Shown here: positions 1 to 9,271 of the stretch, one piece after another | Layout of the letters: each line of letters begins with the position of its first letter | How positions within the stretch are numbered: position 1 is the first letter of the stretch | Assembly: GCA_050747525.1 (NCBI GenBank) | Contig: JBOGOC010000080.1 | Span: 35,512 to 99,511 of the forward strand | From: JBOGOC01 sp050747525 | GTDB taxonomy: Bacteria; Acidobacteriota; Polarisedimenticolia; JACPZX01; DASXTC01 | Reading direction: 5' to 3' | Length of the DNA: 64,000 bases | Program-made: the position numbers and the translations under genes | The notes under the pieces: generated by a model | The model's database searches: none | Seen by the model: only the letters and a program-made list of their open reading frames with translations | Told to the model about the DNA's origin: nothing

Positions 1-807
1 TACGTGACCGGGCGCGACGGGAAGCTGGTGCCGCTGTCCACCTTCGCCACGCTGAGCACCAGCACCGAGCCGCGCCAGCTGCTGCGCTTCCAGCAGCTCA
101 ACGCCGTGCGCATCCAGGGGGTCATTCCGCCCAACGTCTCGCTCGACCAGGCGCTGAGCTTTCTGGAGGACCAGGCGGCCGCCATCCTGCCGCAGGGATT
201 CACCATCGATCATGCGGGCGAGTCACGCCAGCTGCGCACCGAATCGGGCCGCTTCCTGGCGACGTTCCTGCTGTCGGGGATCCTGATCTACCTGGTGCTC
301 GCGGCGCAGTTCGAGAGCTTCCGTGACCCGTTCATCATCCTGGCCGGGTCGGTGCCGCTGGCCCTGTCGGGGGCGCTGCTCTTCTCGTTCCTGGGCTTCA
401 CCACGCTGAACATCTACAGCCAGGTGGGCCTGGTGACCCTGGTGGGGCTGATCTCCAAGAACGGCATCCTGATCGTGGAGTTCGCCAACCACCTGCAGGA
501 GCAGGGCCGCGACAAGCTGCAGGCCGTCATCGAGGCGGCCTCCACCCGACTGCGTCCCGTGCTCATGACCACCGCGGCCACCGTGATGGGGCACATGCCC
601 CTGGTGTTCGCGCACGGCCCTGGAGCGGGCGCCCGCAACAGCATCGGCATGGTGCTGGTGACCGGCATGATCATCGGCACGGCGTTCACGCTGTTCGTGG
701 TGCCGGCGATCTACACGGTGGTGGCGCGCCGGAGGGTGGCGGGGGCCACCGAGGCCGACCGGGCGGTGGCCGGCCCATCGACCGAGCAGAGCGCGGCGAT
801 GGCCTGA
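1..807 (+). CDS. RND efflux pump inner-membrane permease, C-terminal part
   Basis: The frame is open from base 1, so this is the last 268 residues of a gene that begins outside the window. It has five hydrophobic segments in the order expected for the final transmembrane helices (TM8-TM12) of an AcrB/MexB-type hydrophobe/amphiphile exporter. Family landmarks are GLISKNGILIVEF, in the position of the conserved Lys-containing helix, and RLRPVLMTTAATVMG, matching the conserved R-x-RP-x-x-MT motif. The upstream part belongs to the periplasmic porter domain. The protein would use proton motive force to export hydrophobic substrates together with an adaptor and an outer-membrane channel, presumably encoded before this window. 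The tail after the last helix is short and polar. The family assignment is firm; the substrate is unknown. Confidence 0.95.
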   Translation, partial: YVTGRDGKLVPLSTFATLSTSTEPRQLLRFQQLNAVRIQGVIPPNVSLDQALSFLEDQAAAILPQGFTIDHAGESRQLRTESGRFLATFLLSGILIYLVLAAQFESFRDPFIILAGSVPLALSGALLFSFLGFTTLNIYSQVGLVTLVGLISKNGILIVEFANHLQEQGRDKLQAVIEAASTRLRPVLMTTAATVMGHMPLVFAHGPGAGARNSIGMVLVTGMIIGTAFTLFVVPAIYTVVARRRVAGATEADRAVAGPSTEQSAAMA

Positions 808-906
808 GGCGATTCTTCCAGGAACCGGCGCCCGGTTTTTCCCAATAGATACAGTAATGGACCGACCGATCGGAAGCGTCCCGCCGCACGCTTCCGGGGG
901 GGAGGG

Positions 907-1452
907 ATGCCGGAGCGGGGGTGGAGGAGCGAGGCGGAGGCCTTTCTGGAGGGGGATCCGCGGACGGTCTCTGCCGTGCGGAGCGTCGTAGAGGCCGTAG
1001 TGGCAGGGTTCTCCTTCACCAGCCACGAGCGGGCGGATATCGTGCAGGAGGCGCTCGGCAGGCTGGTCGACTCCATCCGGTCCGGACGCTACAGGGGCGA
1101 GGCGGCCCTCACGACCTTCGGCTACAGCGTGGCCCGCTTCACCTGCATCGAGCACGAACGCGACGCCAAGGCCCGCGCGGCGGGCGGCCTCGAGGCGGTC
1201 GTGTGCACCTCGGCCGGCCCCGAAGAGACCCTCCTCCGCGCGGAAGAGCACGACCGCAACCTGACCGCCCTGTCCAGGCTCCCTCCGCAGGCGCGGGAGC
1301 TGCTTCACCTGATATTCATCGAACGGCTATCCTATAAAGACGTCGGCCGGCGCCTCGGGCTATCGGAATCGGCCGTCAAGTCCCGCGTCCATCGGTGCCG
1401 GCTGATGCTGCGGGACCTGGCGAATCGGGGGGAAGCCTTCGAGCAAAGGTGA
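907..1452 (+). CDS. ECF-type sigma-70 family RNA polymerase sigma factor
   Basis: 181 residues. Region 2 lies at about residues 15-90 (helices around ADIVQEALGRLVDSIRSGRYRG) and region 4 at about 118-170, with the helix-turn-helix LSYKDVGRRLGLSESAVKSR. Nothing resembles regions 1 or 3, so this is a group IV (ECF) factor. The ATG is preceded by a G-rich stretch (GGGGGGAGGG) that can act as ribosome binding site, although it abuts the start. A GGAACC sequence at 821-826 could be the -35 element of an autoregulated promoter, but I see no convincing matching -10. The small zinc-finger gene that follows is the likely partner. The regulon is unknown; the exported protein at 1776-2327 is the nearest candidate target. 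Confidence 0.9.
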   Translation: MPERGWRSEAEAFLEGDPRTVSAVRSVVEAVVAGFSFTSHERADIVQEALGRLVDSIRSGRYRGEAALTTFGYSVARFTCIEHERDAKARAAGGLEAVVCTSAGPEETLLRAEEHDRNLTALSRLPPQARELLHLIFIERLSYKDVGRRLGLSESAVKSRVHRCRLMLRDLANRGEAFEQR

Positions 1453-1475
1453 CACGTCCGCCGCCGTGCCCTTTG

Positions 1476-1658
1476 ATGAATGATCCGGACCACTCCCGCC
1501 GCCTCCTCTGGTACGCGGCCGACAACCTCGGCCCCGAGGAAGCGCGCGAGCTGAAGGCCCACCTCGACGCCTGTCCGGACTGCCGCGCGCAGGTCCGATT
1601 CGCCCGATCGCTGGGAAAGAGCTTGAAACGCCCGCCCGGCAAGCCAGGAAAACCCTGA
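1476..1658 (+). CDS. mini zinc-finger (zf-HC2-like) putative anti-sigma factor
   Basis: 60 residues. Starting at ATG 1476 places it 23 bases after the sigma factor stop; the frame stays open further upstream, but earlier starts would lie within the sigma gene. The sequence has the H-x3-C-x2-C zinc motif of ZAS-type anti-sigma factors (His29, Cys33, Cys36 in KAHLDACPDC). Unlike most relatives it ends soon after the zinc domain with a Lys/Pro-rich tail and has no transmembrane segment, so it would act as a soluble regulator, perhaps sensing redox or zinc state. Position directly after an ECF gene supports the call. The exact start is uncertain. Confidence 0.7.
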   Translation: MNDPDHSRRLLWYAADNLGPEEARELKAHLDACPDCRAQVRFARSLGKSLKRPPGKPGKP

Positions 1659-1775
1659 CGCGAAGTCGCGCAACCATCTCCTTCCTCCCTCACTAACTCA
1701 GCAGACACAGGTCCCATTCGCGCGTGGCGTATTCGGAGGAGGCGCGGAGAGGGACCCCCTTGAGAAGGAGGAGTC

Positions 1776-2327
1776 ATGTCCGGAAGGATCGCACGGCTCG
1801 TGGTGATGGCGGCCGCCTGCGCACTGGTGGCCTCGATCCCGGCGCAGGCGGAGCCGGTGTGCAACGGGACGCTCGTGGTGGCCGCCGCGGAAACGATGGT
1901 GACCGGCTCGATCTGCAACGGGAGCTACACCACGACGCAGACATCCAACAACGTGCGCGAGTGCCTGCAGGAAGCGCTGTCGGGTGGCATCGCGAAGCTG
2001 AGCCACACGTGGCGATTCGACAATGTCCCCGCAGGGACCATCTCCCTGATCTACGAAGGGAACCGGCCCAACAACGCGGATGGGGACAACTTCAAGTTCT
2101 CGGGCCACTATTACACCGAAGAGGGGCCGTATTTCATCCTGATGCCGGGGGCCATCATCAACAGCCCGCTCGAGCTGCAGGGCGGATTCCAGCACTTCAC
2201 GAACTGGGACTTGCCGTACCAGACCTCGTTCTACATCAACATCCGCGACACCGCGGGGGGGACCAACCTCGATACGGTGAACATCGACTACCTGGCGGTC
2301 TGCTCGGAGTCGGAGTTGCTCGAGTAG
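1776..2327 (+). CDS. small exported protein of unknown function
   Basis: 183 residues with a clear Sec signal peptide (MSGRIARLVVMAAACALVA, predicted cleavage after about Ala25 in AQA-EP). The ATG has a good Shine-Dalgarno (GAAGGAGGAG). The mature part contains paired cysteines near the start (VCNGT, ICNGS) and one near the C-terminus (LAVCSES), and many Tyr, Asn and aromatic residues, suggesting a compact beta-rich secreted domain. I do not recognise a family. It lies 117 bases after the ECF/zinc-finger pair and ends 60 bases before the stop of the convergent giant gene, with a strong hairpin between them. It could be a target of the ECF sigma factor, which is inference from position only. 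Confidence 0.75.
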   Translation: MSGRIARLVVMAAACALVASIPAQAEPVCNGTLVVAAAETMVTGSICNGSYTTTQTSNNVRECLQEALSGGIAKLSHTWRFDNVPAGTISLIYEGNRPNNADGDNFKFSGHYYTEEGPYFILMPGAIINSPLELQGGFQHFTNWDLPYQTSFYINIRDTAGGTNLDTVNIDYLAVCSESELLE

Positions 2328-2347
2328 TCAGAGCCGGTAGGGATCAA

Positions 2348-2384
2348 GGCCGGCGGTCGGGGCCGATGCCCCCGATCGCCGGCC
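2348..2384. terminator. bidirectional terminator-like hairpin between convergent genes
   Basis: Bases 2348-2362 pair with 2370-2384: a 15-bp GC-rich stem with a single G-U wobble (2356/2376) and a 7-base loop. It fills the gap between the stop of the exported protein (2327) and the stop of the convergent 2033-residue gene (2388), where a shared terminator is expected. No T-run follows on either strand, so intrinsic termination strength is uncertain. Confidence 0.6.
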
Positions 2385-2387
2385 GTC

Positions 2388-5300
2388 TCAGGGCGCGTCG
2401 CAGGTGTCCCCGGTGCCGTCGCCGTCCGTGTCGACCTGGCTGGGATTGCGGAACGCGGGGCAGTTGTCGTACAGGTCGTCTACGCCGTCGCCGTCCGTGT
2501 CGTTCTCGGCGCGCGGGCAGGTGAAGGGCTGGGCGATGGGCACCCCCGAGGAATTCCTCCCCAGGACGCTCTCCAGTGACTGGCCGCAGCGCGACGACAC
2601 GACGTAGTAGAGGACCGTCTGCTGGCGCGGCACCGCGGTGTCCGACGCCATCAGCGCGTCCAGGCCGCCGGCCAGGCATTCCTGGTCGTACGAGAAGGTG
2701 AGGCCGGTCGTCTTGTAGCCGCGGTACACGTTGTAGAAGGAGACCCCCGGCACCGCGCTCCAGGCCAGCCCGGTGACCGGGCCGGCCTGAGAGGCGGTCA
2801 GCGTGTTGCCCACTTCGGGGGGCGGCGGGTTGGCCAGGTCGAGCGGCGCGCAGTCGCAAAGGTTTCCGATGCCGTCGTCGTCCGTGTCGCACTGCTCGTC
2901 GGGGGTCCCCGGGACGGCGTCGCAGTCCGACGGCGGATTGAAGGCGTCGGGACAGTTGTCCGCGCAGTCGCCCACCCCGTCCAGATCGCTGTCGCGCGCC
3001 TCGTCGACCGCGCCATCGCAGTCGTCGTCGGCGCCGTTGCACAGCTCGGGCCCGGGGCCGGCATCGCGCAGGCACACCAGGCCGCCGCCCATGCAGGTCA
3101 TGGTCCCGTCGTTGCACATGCCGATCTGGCCGGTGGTGCAGGTGGCGCCGCTCTCGGGGTGCCCTTCGTCCACCAGGCCGTTGCAGTTCTCGTCCAGCCC
3201 GTTGCACAGCTCGGGCACCGCGGCGAGCGAGTCGTCCTTCACACCGTCACAGTCGTCGTCGATGTCGTTGCACACCTCGGACGCCTGCGGCCGGATGGCG
3301 GGATTGGCGTCGTTGCACTCTCCGCACAGGTCGCCAGGCAGCGGCAGGCATCCCGCCGTGCACACCGCCGCGCTGTCGTTGTCGGCGTCGGTGCAGGCCG
3401 CCACGACCTGCGTCATCACGGTCGCGCTGTTGTTGGCCGCCGCGCCGTCGAACGCCTCTGACGAGACCGTGACCGTGTTGCTCACCGCGGCAGCCACCTG
3501 CGTGGGAGTGACGTCGATCTCGATGACCACGGGGGCGCCCGTCGCGACGGTTCCCAGCTGGCACGTGACCGTTCCCGACGCGTGCAGGCAGCTGCCAGCC
3601 GTGGTGCTCGCGGCGGCGAAGCTCACGCCGGCCGGCAGCACGTCGGTCACGATGGTGCCGGTCGCGGGGTCGGGGCCCACGCTGGTGACGGTGGCCGTGT
3701 AGCGCAGGCTCCCGCCCACGGGAACCGGATCGGGCGAGTCGGTCAGGGCGATCCCCAGATCCGCGGTGAGGACCGGGCCGACGCTGAGCACAACCGACGT
3801 GGGGCCGTAGGTGACATGCCACCCGAGGCCTCCGCCCAGCGGCGGCGCGTCGAGGGCCGCGAAGGTCCCGGTGCGGGAGGCCATCGTCATGATGGAGAAC
3901 GTGTCGCCGTTGGCGGGGACGAAAGGCGGGATGACCGAGACATGGAGCGTGCCGTCGAGCGTGGCCGCTGCGGTTCCGGTCAGGGCGAGCCGGTCGTGCT
4001 GCGTGCCGGGGGTCAGGCCGGCCACCTCCACCTCGAGCACGCCCGCGGCTGCCTGCGTGTAGTTGCCCGCGATGGTCAGGGTGCCGGGGCCGGGCGTGGC
4101 GGAGCCGGGGCCCGCGGTGCCGGCGCTCACGACGTTCCCCGTGGCGGTGCCGGTCCCCTCGAAGCGCCCCGCCTGGATGCTCGCGCCCGCGGAGAGCTGG
4201 ATGGCGCCCGGAGCGAGCCGCGTGCTGCCGGCCGTCTGTGTGTAGGCCTGGCTGAGCTGCAGTGTGCCGGACTGTGCCTCCACCACCCCCGCATTGGTGA
4301 GCAGGGGACCGATGCTCGTCAAGCCGCCGCTCGCCGCCTTGCGCAGGATGCCGCTGCCGAGCACGGCGATGGTGGGAGACGGCGCGCCGGACGAGGTGAT
4401 GTCTGCGTCGGTCTGCATCAGCCAGGTGCCGGCGATGGAGAGGCTCGCCTGCGCCGTCAGATCGAGATTGGCGGTCCCCGTCCATGTGGCGTCGTTCACC
4501 TGCACCGCTCGCTGGCTCAGGAACCTGTTGGACGAACCCGAGAATGACAGGGGCCCCTGCACATCGAGCCCGCCCGCACCCGAGATCGTGCCGCCCGACC
4601 AGGTCATGTTGCCCGTCACCGTCACGCCGTCGGTCCCCGTGAGGGTCCCCGCCGTCAGCGCAAACGACGGAAGAACGATCGCCTCGCCGCTGCCGAGCGC
4701 CAGAGACCCACCCTCGATCGTCAGCACACCCAGCGAGGTCACCGTGGCGGCCGGCACGACGCTCACCGTCGCGCCCGAGACGGTGGTCTGCCCGGTGACG
4801 GCACAGGAGCCCTGCATCGTGACGGTGCCGGCGTCGAACCTCACCGTGCTCCCCGAGAGGCTCGACGTCGCGGACAGCGCGTGCGTGCCGCCGCCGAAGT
4901 CGAGGGTCGCTCCTGCTCCGATGGTCAGGCTGCCGGCGTGAGTGCCGTCACGCGTGAACGTCAGGGTGCCGCTCTGCACCGCCACGTTTCCCGCGCCGGT
5001 GTAGGGGACCCCGAGGGACGTGATCCCTGGACCTGCCGACTTCTTCAACAATCCCGCGTTCACGAACATCGGCGCGGAGGGCAGGCCGTCGCTGATCCCA
5101 TGGTCGGACTGGAAGTCCCACGTTCCGTTGCTCTGGATGATGGCCCCAACCCCCATGGTCATGGTGTTGGTGCTGGTCCAGGTGGTGTCCACGAGGGTAA
5201 GCGTCCGCTGGTTCAGGGTCTTTGACGTTGAGCCAGATATCGAGAGCAGCCCCTGCACGGCGAAGGGACCGGTCCCCGAGATCGTTCCTCCCGACCACGT

Positions 5301-8300
5301 CATCGCTCCGGTCACCGTGACGCCGTCGGATCCGGTCATCGTCCCCCCCGACTGGGCCACGGACGGCACCACGATCGGGCCGCCGCTGTCGAGCGTCAAC
5401 GTGCCGGCGGAAAGGGTCAGGGCGCCCATCGCGGTCACGGTGGAGGAGGAGGTGAAGGTCGCCACCGAGCTGACGATGGTCTGCCCGGTCACGTCGTAGG
5501 TGCCACCCACCGTCACCGTGCCGGCCGTGAACCGGACGGTTCCCCCCGTGGACGAGATGCCGGACGACGCCGCCAGCACGTGTGTGCCGCCTCCGAACGT
5601 GAGGCCGGACGCCGGGGCCACCGAGAGGCTTCCCGCGTGCGTGCCGTCGCGCGTGAAGCTCAAGGTCCCGGTCTGCAGCTGCACGTTCCCCGTGCCCGTG
5701 TAGGGGACCCCGAAGGTGGTGAGTCCCGCGTCCGCGGTCTTTCGCAGCAGGCCCGCGTTCACGAACATCGGCGCGGGGGCCGTGCCGTCGCTGAGGCCCG
5801 CATCGGTCTGGAAATCCCATGTCCCGTTGCTCTGGATGATGGCGCCGATCCCCATGGTCAGCAGGTTGGTGCTGGTCCAGGTGGTGTCGCCGAGCGTGAG
5901 CGTCCGCTGGTTCAGCGTCTTGGACGTGGAGCCGGATATCGTCAGCAGGCCGTTGACCGTGAACCCGCCGGTCCCCGCGATCGTGCCCCCTTGCCAGCTC
6001 ATGGCCCCGGTCACGGTCAGGTCGTCGGCGCCCGTGATGGTGCCCGAGAGGTACGTCAGCGCAGGGACGGCGATGGGTTCTCCGCTGTTGAGAATGAGGG
6101 TGCCTCCGTTGACCGTCAGCGTGCCCAGCCCCGCTACCGTGGCGGATGGGTTGACGGTCACCGTCGCCGAGGTGATCGACGTCTGCGCGAGAGCGCCGAG
6201 CGTGCCATCCACGCTGGCCGTCGATCCGGTGAACGTAACCCTGTCTCCCGAGACGCTCGACGTGGCGGCGAAGGTGTGCGTGCCGCCGCCGAACGAGAGT
6301 GTGGCTCCGGGTGAGGATGTCAGGGCGCCGGAGTGGGTCGCGTTGCGCGTGAAGTTGAGGGTCCCTACCTGGACCTCCACGCCGCCCGTTGCCGTGTACG
6401 GCACCCCCATGTTCGTGCTGCCTGTTCCGACCGATTTGCGCAGGGTGCCGGCGTTGACGAACGAAGGCGCGGGGGCCACGCCGTCGCCGAGCCCAGCGTC
6501 CGACCGGAAGTCCCATGTGCCGTTGCTCTGGATGACGGCGCCGATCCCCATGGTCAGCGTGTTCGTGCTGGTCCAGGTGGTGTTGCCGAGCGTGAGCGTC
6601 CGCTGGTTCAGCGTCTTGGACGTGCTGCCCGATATCGTCAGCAGGCCGTTGACGGTGAACGGTCCTGTCCCAGCGATTGTGCCGCCCTGCCAGCTTATCG
6701 CTCCGCTCACCGTGATGGAGTCGCCACCGGTCAAGGTGCCGGATGACAGGGTGAGAGACGGCAGAACGACGGCTTCGCCGCTGTTGAGAGACAGCGTGCC
6801 GGTGGTGATGGTCAGCGCGCTCAGTCCGGTCAGCGTGGCCGCGGCGTTGACGGTCGCCGTGCCCGACACGGTGGTCTGCGTCGTGACCGCCAGCGAGCCG
6901 TCGACCGTCGTGGTACCGGTGCCGAAGACGACACGATCGGCTGCGACGCTCGAGGTGGAGGTCAGGGTCTGGGTGCCGCCGGCGAACGAGACGGTGGCCC
7001 CCGGAGAGGTGGTGATGGTGCCGGAGTGGGTTGCGCTGCGCGTGAAGGAGAGGGTCCCCACCTGCACGTCCACCGCGCCGGTCCCGGTGCAGGGGACACC
7101 CACCGGCGTGGTCCCCGAGCCGGCCGACTTCTTCAGTGTCCCCGCGTTGATGAAGGAGGGGGCCGGGGCCACACCGTCGCTCAGCCCGAGGTCGGTGCGG
7201 AAGTCCCACGTTCCATTGCTCTGGATGACGGCGCCGATTCCCATGGTCACCGTCGTCATGGTGGTCCAGATGGTGTCGCCCACGGTCAGGGTGCGCTGGT
7301 TGAGCGTCTTGATGGTTGTGCCGCTGATGGTGAGCGTTCCGTTCACCATCAGGCCGCCGCTCCCCGAGAGGGTGCCGCCCGACCATCCGGCGTTGCCTGT
7401 GACGGTGAACAGGTCGGAGCCGCCGAGCGTGCCGCTCGAGAGCGTGAGCGAAGGGACCGAGATCGGCTCGCCGCTGCCGAGGTTCAAAGTTCCGCTCAGG
7501 ATCGTCAGAGGGCCCAGGCTGGTGATGGTGGCTGCCGCGTTGACGTTCACCACGGCGCTGCCCGTGACGGTGGTCAGGCCGGTCACGTCGTACGACCCTT
7601 CCACGGCCACCGTGCCCGAGAAGGTGACCCGGTCGCCCGTGACGCTGGAGGTGGAGGTCAGCGTGTGCACGCCGGTGCCGAAGGTCAGTGTCGCCCCCGG
7701 CGAGATCGACAGCCCGGCGGTGTAGGTCCCGCCGCCGGTCAGGCTCAGGGTGCCCGTCTGCACGGAGATGGATCCGGGCCCCGTGCAAGGGAGATCCATC
7801 GTGGTGGTTCCGGTCCCCGAAGACTTGCGGAGGGTTCCGGAGTTGATGAAGGAAGGGGCGGCGCCTGTACCGGCGGAGAGCCCGAGGTTGCTCTGGAAGT
7901 CCCAGATCCCGTTGCTCTGGATCGTCGCCCCGTTCGAGACGGTGACCCCCACGGTGCTGGTGAAGGTGGTGGCGCCGACCGTCAACGGCTTCTGGGAGAG
8001 GGTCTTCGTCGAGCTTCCCCCGATGGAGAACGGTCCCTGCACGATGAGCGCCCCCGTGCCGGAGAGGGTCCCGCCATTCCAGTTGAAGGGGCCGTCGACC
8101 TGAAGCTGGCCCGCCCCGGTCAGTGTGCCCGCGATCATCGTGATGACGGCGGTCGGGCCCGCCGTGCTGGCAGCGTCGAGAGTCAGCGTATTGTTGATGA
8201 GGAGCGTCTGCGTGCCGGCGGTGCCGCCCAGGGTCAGGGTGTTGACCGTGGAAACTACGTTCAAGGTGACGGTGTAGGTGCCGTCAGGCGTGATGAGGAC

Positions 8301-8489
8301 ATCGTCGCCCGATGCCGGCGCGCCCGGCGGCGACCAGTTGCCTCCGTCGCCCCAGTTTCCGCTGGCCGGAGCGGCCCAGGTCTTGGTGGCGGCCATGGCG
8401 GCTGGGGCGCAGGCGAAAGCAGCCAACCCGAGGAGAACGCCGGCGAACAGGGATCGACCGAGGCGCGCGGAGAGGCGGGGCGGGCGCAT
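2388..8489 (-). CDS. giant exported repeat protein with DUF11, MopE-like and thrombospondin-3 repeats
   Basis: 2033 residues. A signal peptide covers about residues 1-33 (cleavage near AMA-ATK). From about 146 to 1363 the protein consists of beta-rich units of 231-233 residues, each containing a QSNGTWDFR/Q-like segment, rich in Gly, Thr and Ser as in autotransporter or filament-type beta-solenoids. Then follow a solenoid-end segment with GNYTQAAAGVLEVEV (about 1470-1560), a DUF11 domain (about 1575-1696, conserved core DVLPAGVSF), MopE-like metal-binding Asp/Cys repeats (CNDIDDDCDG, CNGLDENCNG, CNGADDDCDG), a fibronectin-like C-terminal module (YNVYRG ... YYVVSSRCG), and thrombospondin type-3 calcium repeats (DTDGDGVDD, DTDGDGTGD). 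It probably forms a long calcium-stabilised surface or secreted stalk. No LPXTG or autotransporter barrel is present. Confidence 0.9.
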   Translation of the reverse strand: MRPPRLSARLGRSLFAGVLLGLAAFACAPAAMAATKTWAAPASGNWGDGGNWSPPGAPASGDDVLITPDGTYTVTLNVVSTVNTLTLGGTAGTQTLLINNTLTLDAASTAGPTAVITMIAGTLTGAGQLQVDGPFNWNGGTLSGTGALIVQGPFSIGGSSTKTLSQKPLTVGATTFTSTVGVTVSNGATIQSNGIWDFQSNLGLSAGTGAAPSFINSGTLRKSSGTGTTTMDLPCTGPGSISVQTGTLSLTGGGTYTAGLSISPGATLTFGTGVHTLTSTSSVTGDRVTFSGTVAVEGSYDVTGLTTVTGSAVVNVNAAATITSLGPLTILSGTLNLGSGEPISVPSLTLSSGTLGGSDLFTVTGNAGWSGGTLSGSGGLMVNGTLTISGTTIKTLNQRTLTVGDTIWTTMTTVTMGIGAVIQSNGTWDFRTDLGLSDGVAPAPSFINAGTLKKSAGSGTTPVGVPCTGTGAVDVQVGTLSFTRSATHSGTITTSPGATVSFAGGTQTLTSTSSVAADRVVFGTGTTTVDGSLAVTTQTTVSGTATVNAAATLTGLSALTITTGTLSLNSGEAVVLPSLTLSSGTLTGGDSITVSGAISWQGGTIAGTGPFTVNGLLTISGSTSKTLNQRTLTLGNTTWTSTNTLTMGIGAVIQSNGTWDFRSDAGLGDGVAPAPSFVNAGTLRKSVGTGSTNMGVPYTATGGVEVQVGTLNFTRNATHSGALTSSPGATLSFGGGTHTFAATSSVSGDRVTFTGSTASVDGTLGALAQTSITSATVTVNPSATVAGLGTLTVNGGTLILNSGEPIAVPALTYLSGTITGADDLTVTGAMSWQGGTIAGTGGFTVNGLLTISGSTSKTLNQRTLTLGDTTWTSTNLLTMGIGAIIQSNGTWDFQTDAGLSDGTAPAPMFVNAGLLRKTADAGLTTFGVPYTGTGNVQLQTGTLSFTRDGTHAGSLSVAPASGLTFGGGTHVLAASSGISSTGGTVRFTAGTVTVGGTYDVTGQTIVSSVATFTSSSTVTAMGALTLSAGTLTLDSGGPIVVPSVAQSGGTMTGSDGVTVTGAMTWSGGTISGTGPFAVQGLLSISGSTSKTLNQRTLTLVDTTWTSTNTMTMGVGAIIQSNGTWDFQSDHGISDGLPSAPMFVNAGLLKKSAGPGITSLGVPYTGAGNVAVQSGTLTFTRDGTHAGSLTIGAGATLDFGGGTHALSATSSLSGSTVRFDAGTVTMQGSCAVTGQTTVSGATVSVVPAATVTSLGVLTIEGGSLALGSGEAIVLPSFALTAGTLTGTDGVTVTGNMTWSGGTISGAGGLDVQGPLSFSGSSNRFLSQRAVQVNDATWTGTANLDLTAQASLSIAGTWLMQTDADITSSGAPSPTIAVLGSGILRKAASGGLTSIGPLLTNAGVVEAQSGTLQLSQAYTQTAGSTRLAPGAIQLSAGASIQAGRFEGTGTATGNVVSAGTAGPGSATPGPGTLTIAGNYTQAAAGVLEVEVAGLTPGTQHDRLALTGTAAATLDGTLHVSVIPPFVPANGDTFSIMTMASRTGTFAALDAPPLGGGLGWHVTYGPTSVVLSVGPVLTADLGIALTDSPDPVPVGGSLRYTATVTSVGPDPATGTIVTDVLPAGVSFAAASTTAGSCLHASGTVTCQLGTVATGAPVVIEIDVTPTQVAAAVSNTVTVSSEAFDGAAANNSATVMTQVVAACTDADNDSAAVCTAGCLPLPGDLCGECNDANPAIRPQASEVCNDIDDDCDGVKDDSLAAVPELCNGLDENCNGLVDEGHPESGATCTTGQIGMCNDGTMTCMGGGLVCLRDAGPGPELCNGADDDCDGAVDEARDSDLDGVGDCADNCPDAFNPPSDCDAVPGTPDEQCDTDDDGIGNLCDCAPLDLANPPPPEVGNTLTASQAGPVTGLAWSAVPGVSFYNVYRGYKTTGLTFSYDQECLAGGLDALMASDTAVPRQQTVLYYVVSSRCGQSLESVLGRNSSGVPIAQPFTCPRAENDTDGDGVDDLYDNCPAFRNPSQVDTDGDGTGDTCDAP
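4400..8050 (-). repeat. tandem ~696-bp coding repeats within the giant exported protein
   Basis: The anchor GTTGCTCTGG (or a one-base variant) occurs at 5127, 5826, 6522, 7215 and 7911, giving periods of 699, 696, 693 and 696 bases, all multiples of three (231-233 codons). A sixth, degenerate unit lies near 4400-4450. The middle units are strongly similar at DNA level and the outer ones have drifted, as in repeats that expand by recombination in the centre of the array. Confidence 0.85.
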
Positions 8490-8530
8490 CCCCTATTATC
8501 CGCCTGTCCGCGCGCAATGACGATGAAAAA

Positions 8531-9043
8531 CTACATGCCCGGGGCGGCGGCTTCCTGCCCGTAGGCGGCCTTGAGCTTCGCTTCCTGCTCGTTCGAGAGG
8601 TTGCTCGCGATCAGCTCCAGGCGGGGCAGGTTCTTCTTCATCTCTTCGAGGACGCGGTCCACGACGGCTCCGCTGGTCAGCAGGAAGAGGGCCGACGTGC
8701 CCTCCTTCACCTTGGTCCGCACGTCCTTGATGAACCGATCGTCGATGCCGTAGTCGGCGAAGTGGCCGCTGAGCCCTCCCATCACCGCCCCGACCGCCAT
8801 GCCCAGCAGGGGCACGAAGAACAGCAGGCCGAACAGCATCCCCCAGAACGCGCCGTCGAGCGCGCCCTTGGCCTTGAGGTTCGTCTGCTGGCGGGTGTGA
8901 GGCTTTCTGGCCCCCTCGGGCCACGACACGACGGCCGCGTCGTGCACCTGAATGAGGTTCTGCTTCATCAGGTTCTGCATGAGCGTGAGGCCTTTGTCGG
9001 CGCCATCCGGGGTTTCGAACTTGAAGACGGTCAACGTCGCCAT
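8531..9043 (-). CDS. DUF1269-like membrane-associated protein
   Basis: 170 residues with an excellent ribosome binding site (AAAGGAGGAG, 4 bases before ATG). An N-terminal alpha/beta segment (MATLTVFKFETPDGADKGL) is followed by a glycine-zipper hydrophobic hairpin at about 61-95 (GAFWGMLFGLLFFVPLLG then AVGAVMGGLSGHF) and a C-terminal soluble segment (SALFLLTSGAVVDRVLEEM). This is the layout of the DUF1269 family, small proteins of unknown role often linked to stress. There is no signal peptide, so the hairpin would insert from the cytoplasm. The gene is monocistronic and divergent from the AbgT-type transporter across a 228-bp intergenic region. Confidence 0.85.
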   Translation of the reverse strand: MATLTVFKFETPDGADKGLTLMQNLMKQNLIQVHDAAVVSWPEGARKPHTRQQTNLKAKGALDGAFWGMLFGLLFFVPLLGMAVGAVMGGLSGHFADYGIDDRFIKDVRTKVKEGTSALFLLTSGAVVDRVLEEMKKNLPRLELIASNLSNEQEAKLKAAYGQEAAAPGM

Positions 9044-9271
9044 CGTCTCCTCCTTTCGTTCAAGAGGTGTCTACGCGGAGTTGGCCTGAGCCGGGAGCTT
9101 CACTGGACGACGTAACGAAGCGTGCACTGACGAGGAGCCCGAATCCTATCACACGTAAGCTGAATGCGTGGCTCCCTCATGGTGAAGGCGCGGGTATTGC
9201 GGCTAGCCTGATTTTCAGAGGCTTCCGCCCGCTGAGGCACTCGAGCAGCCTGAATCGGAAAGGAAGGGACC

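Noticed and set aside
4400..8050. Regular repeats that could suggest a CRISPR array
   Set aside because: The repeat unit is ~696 bases, all in one coding frame, and encodes a beta-rich protein.
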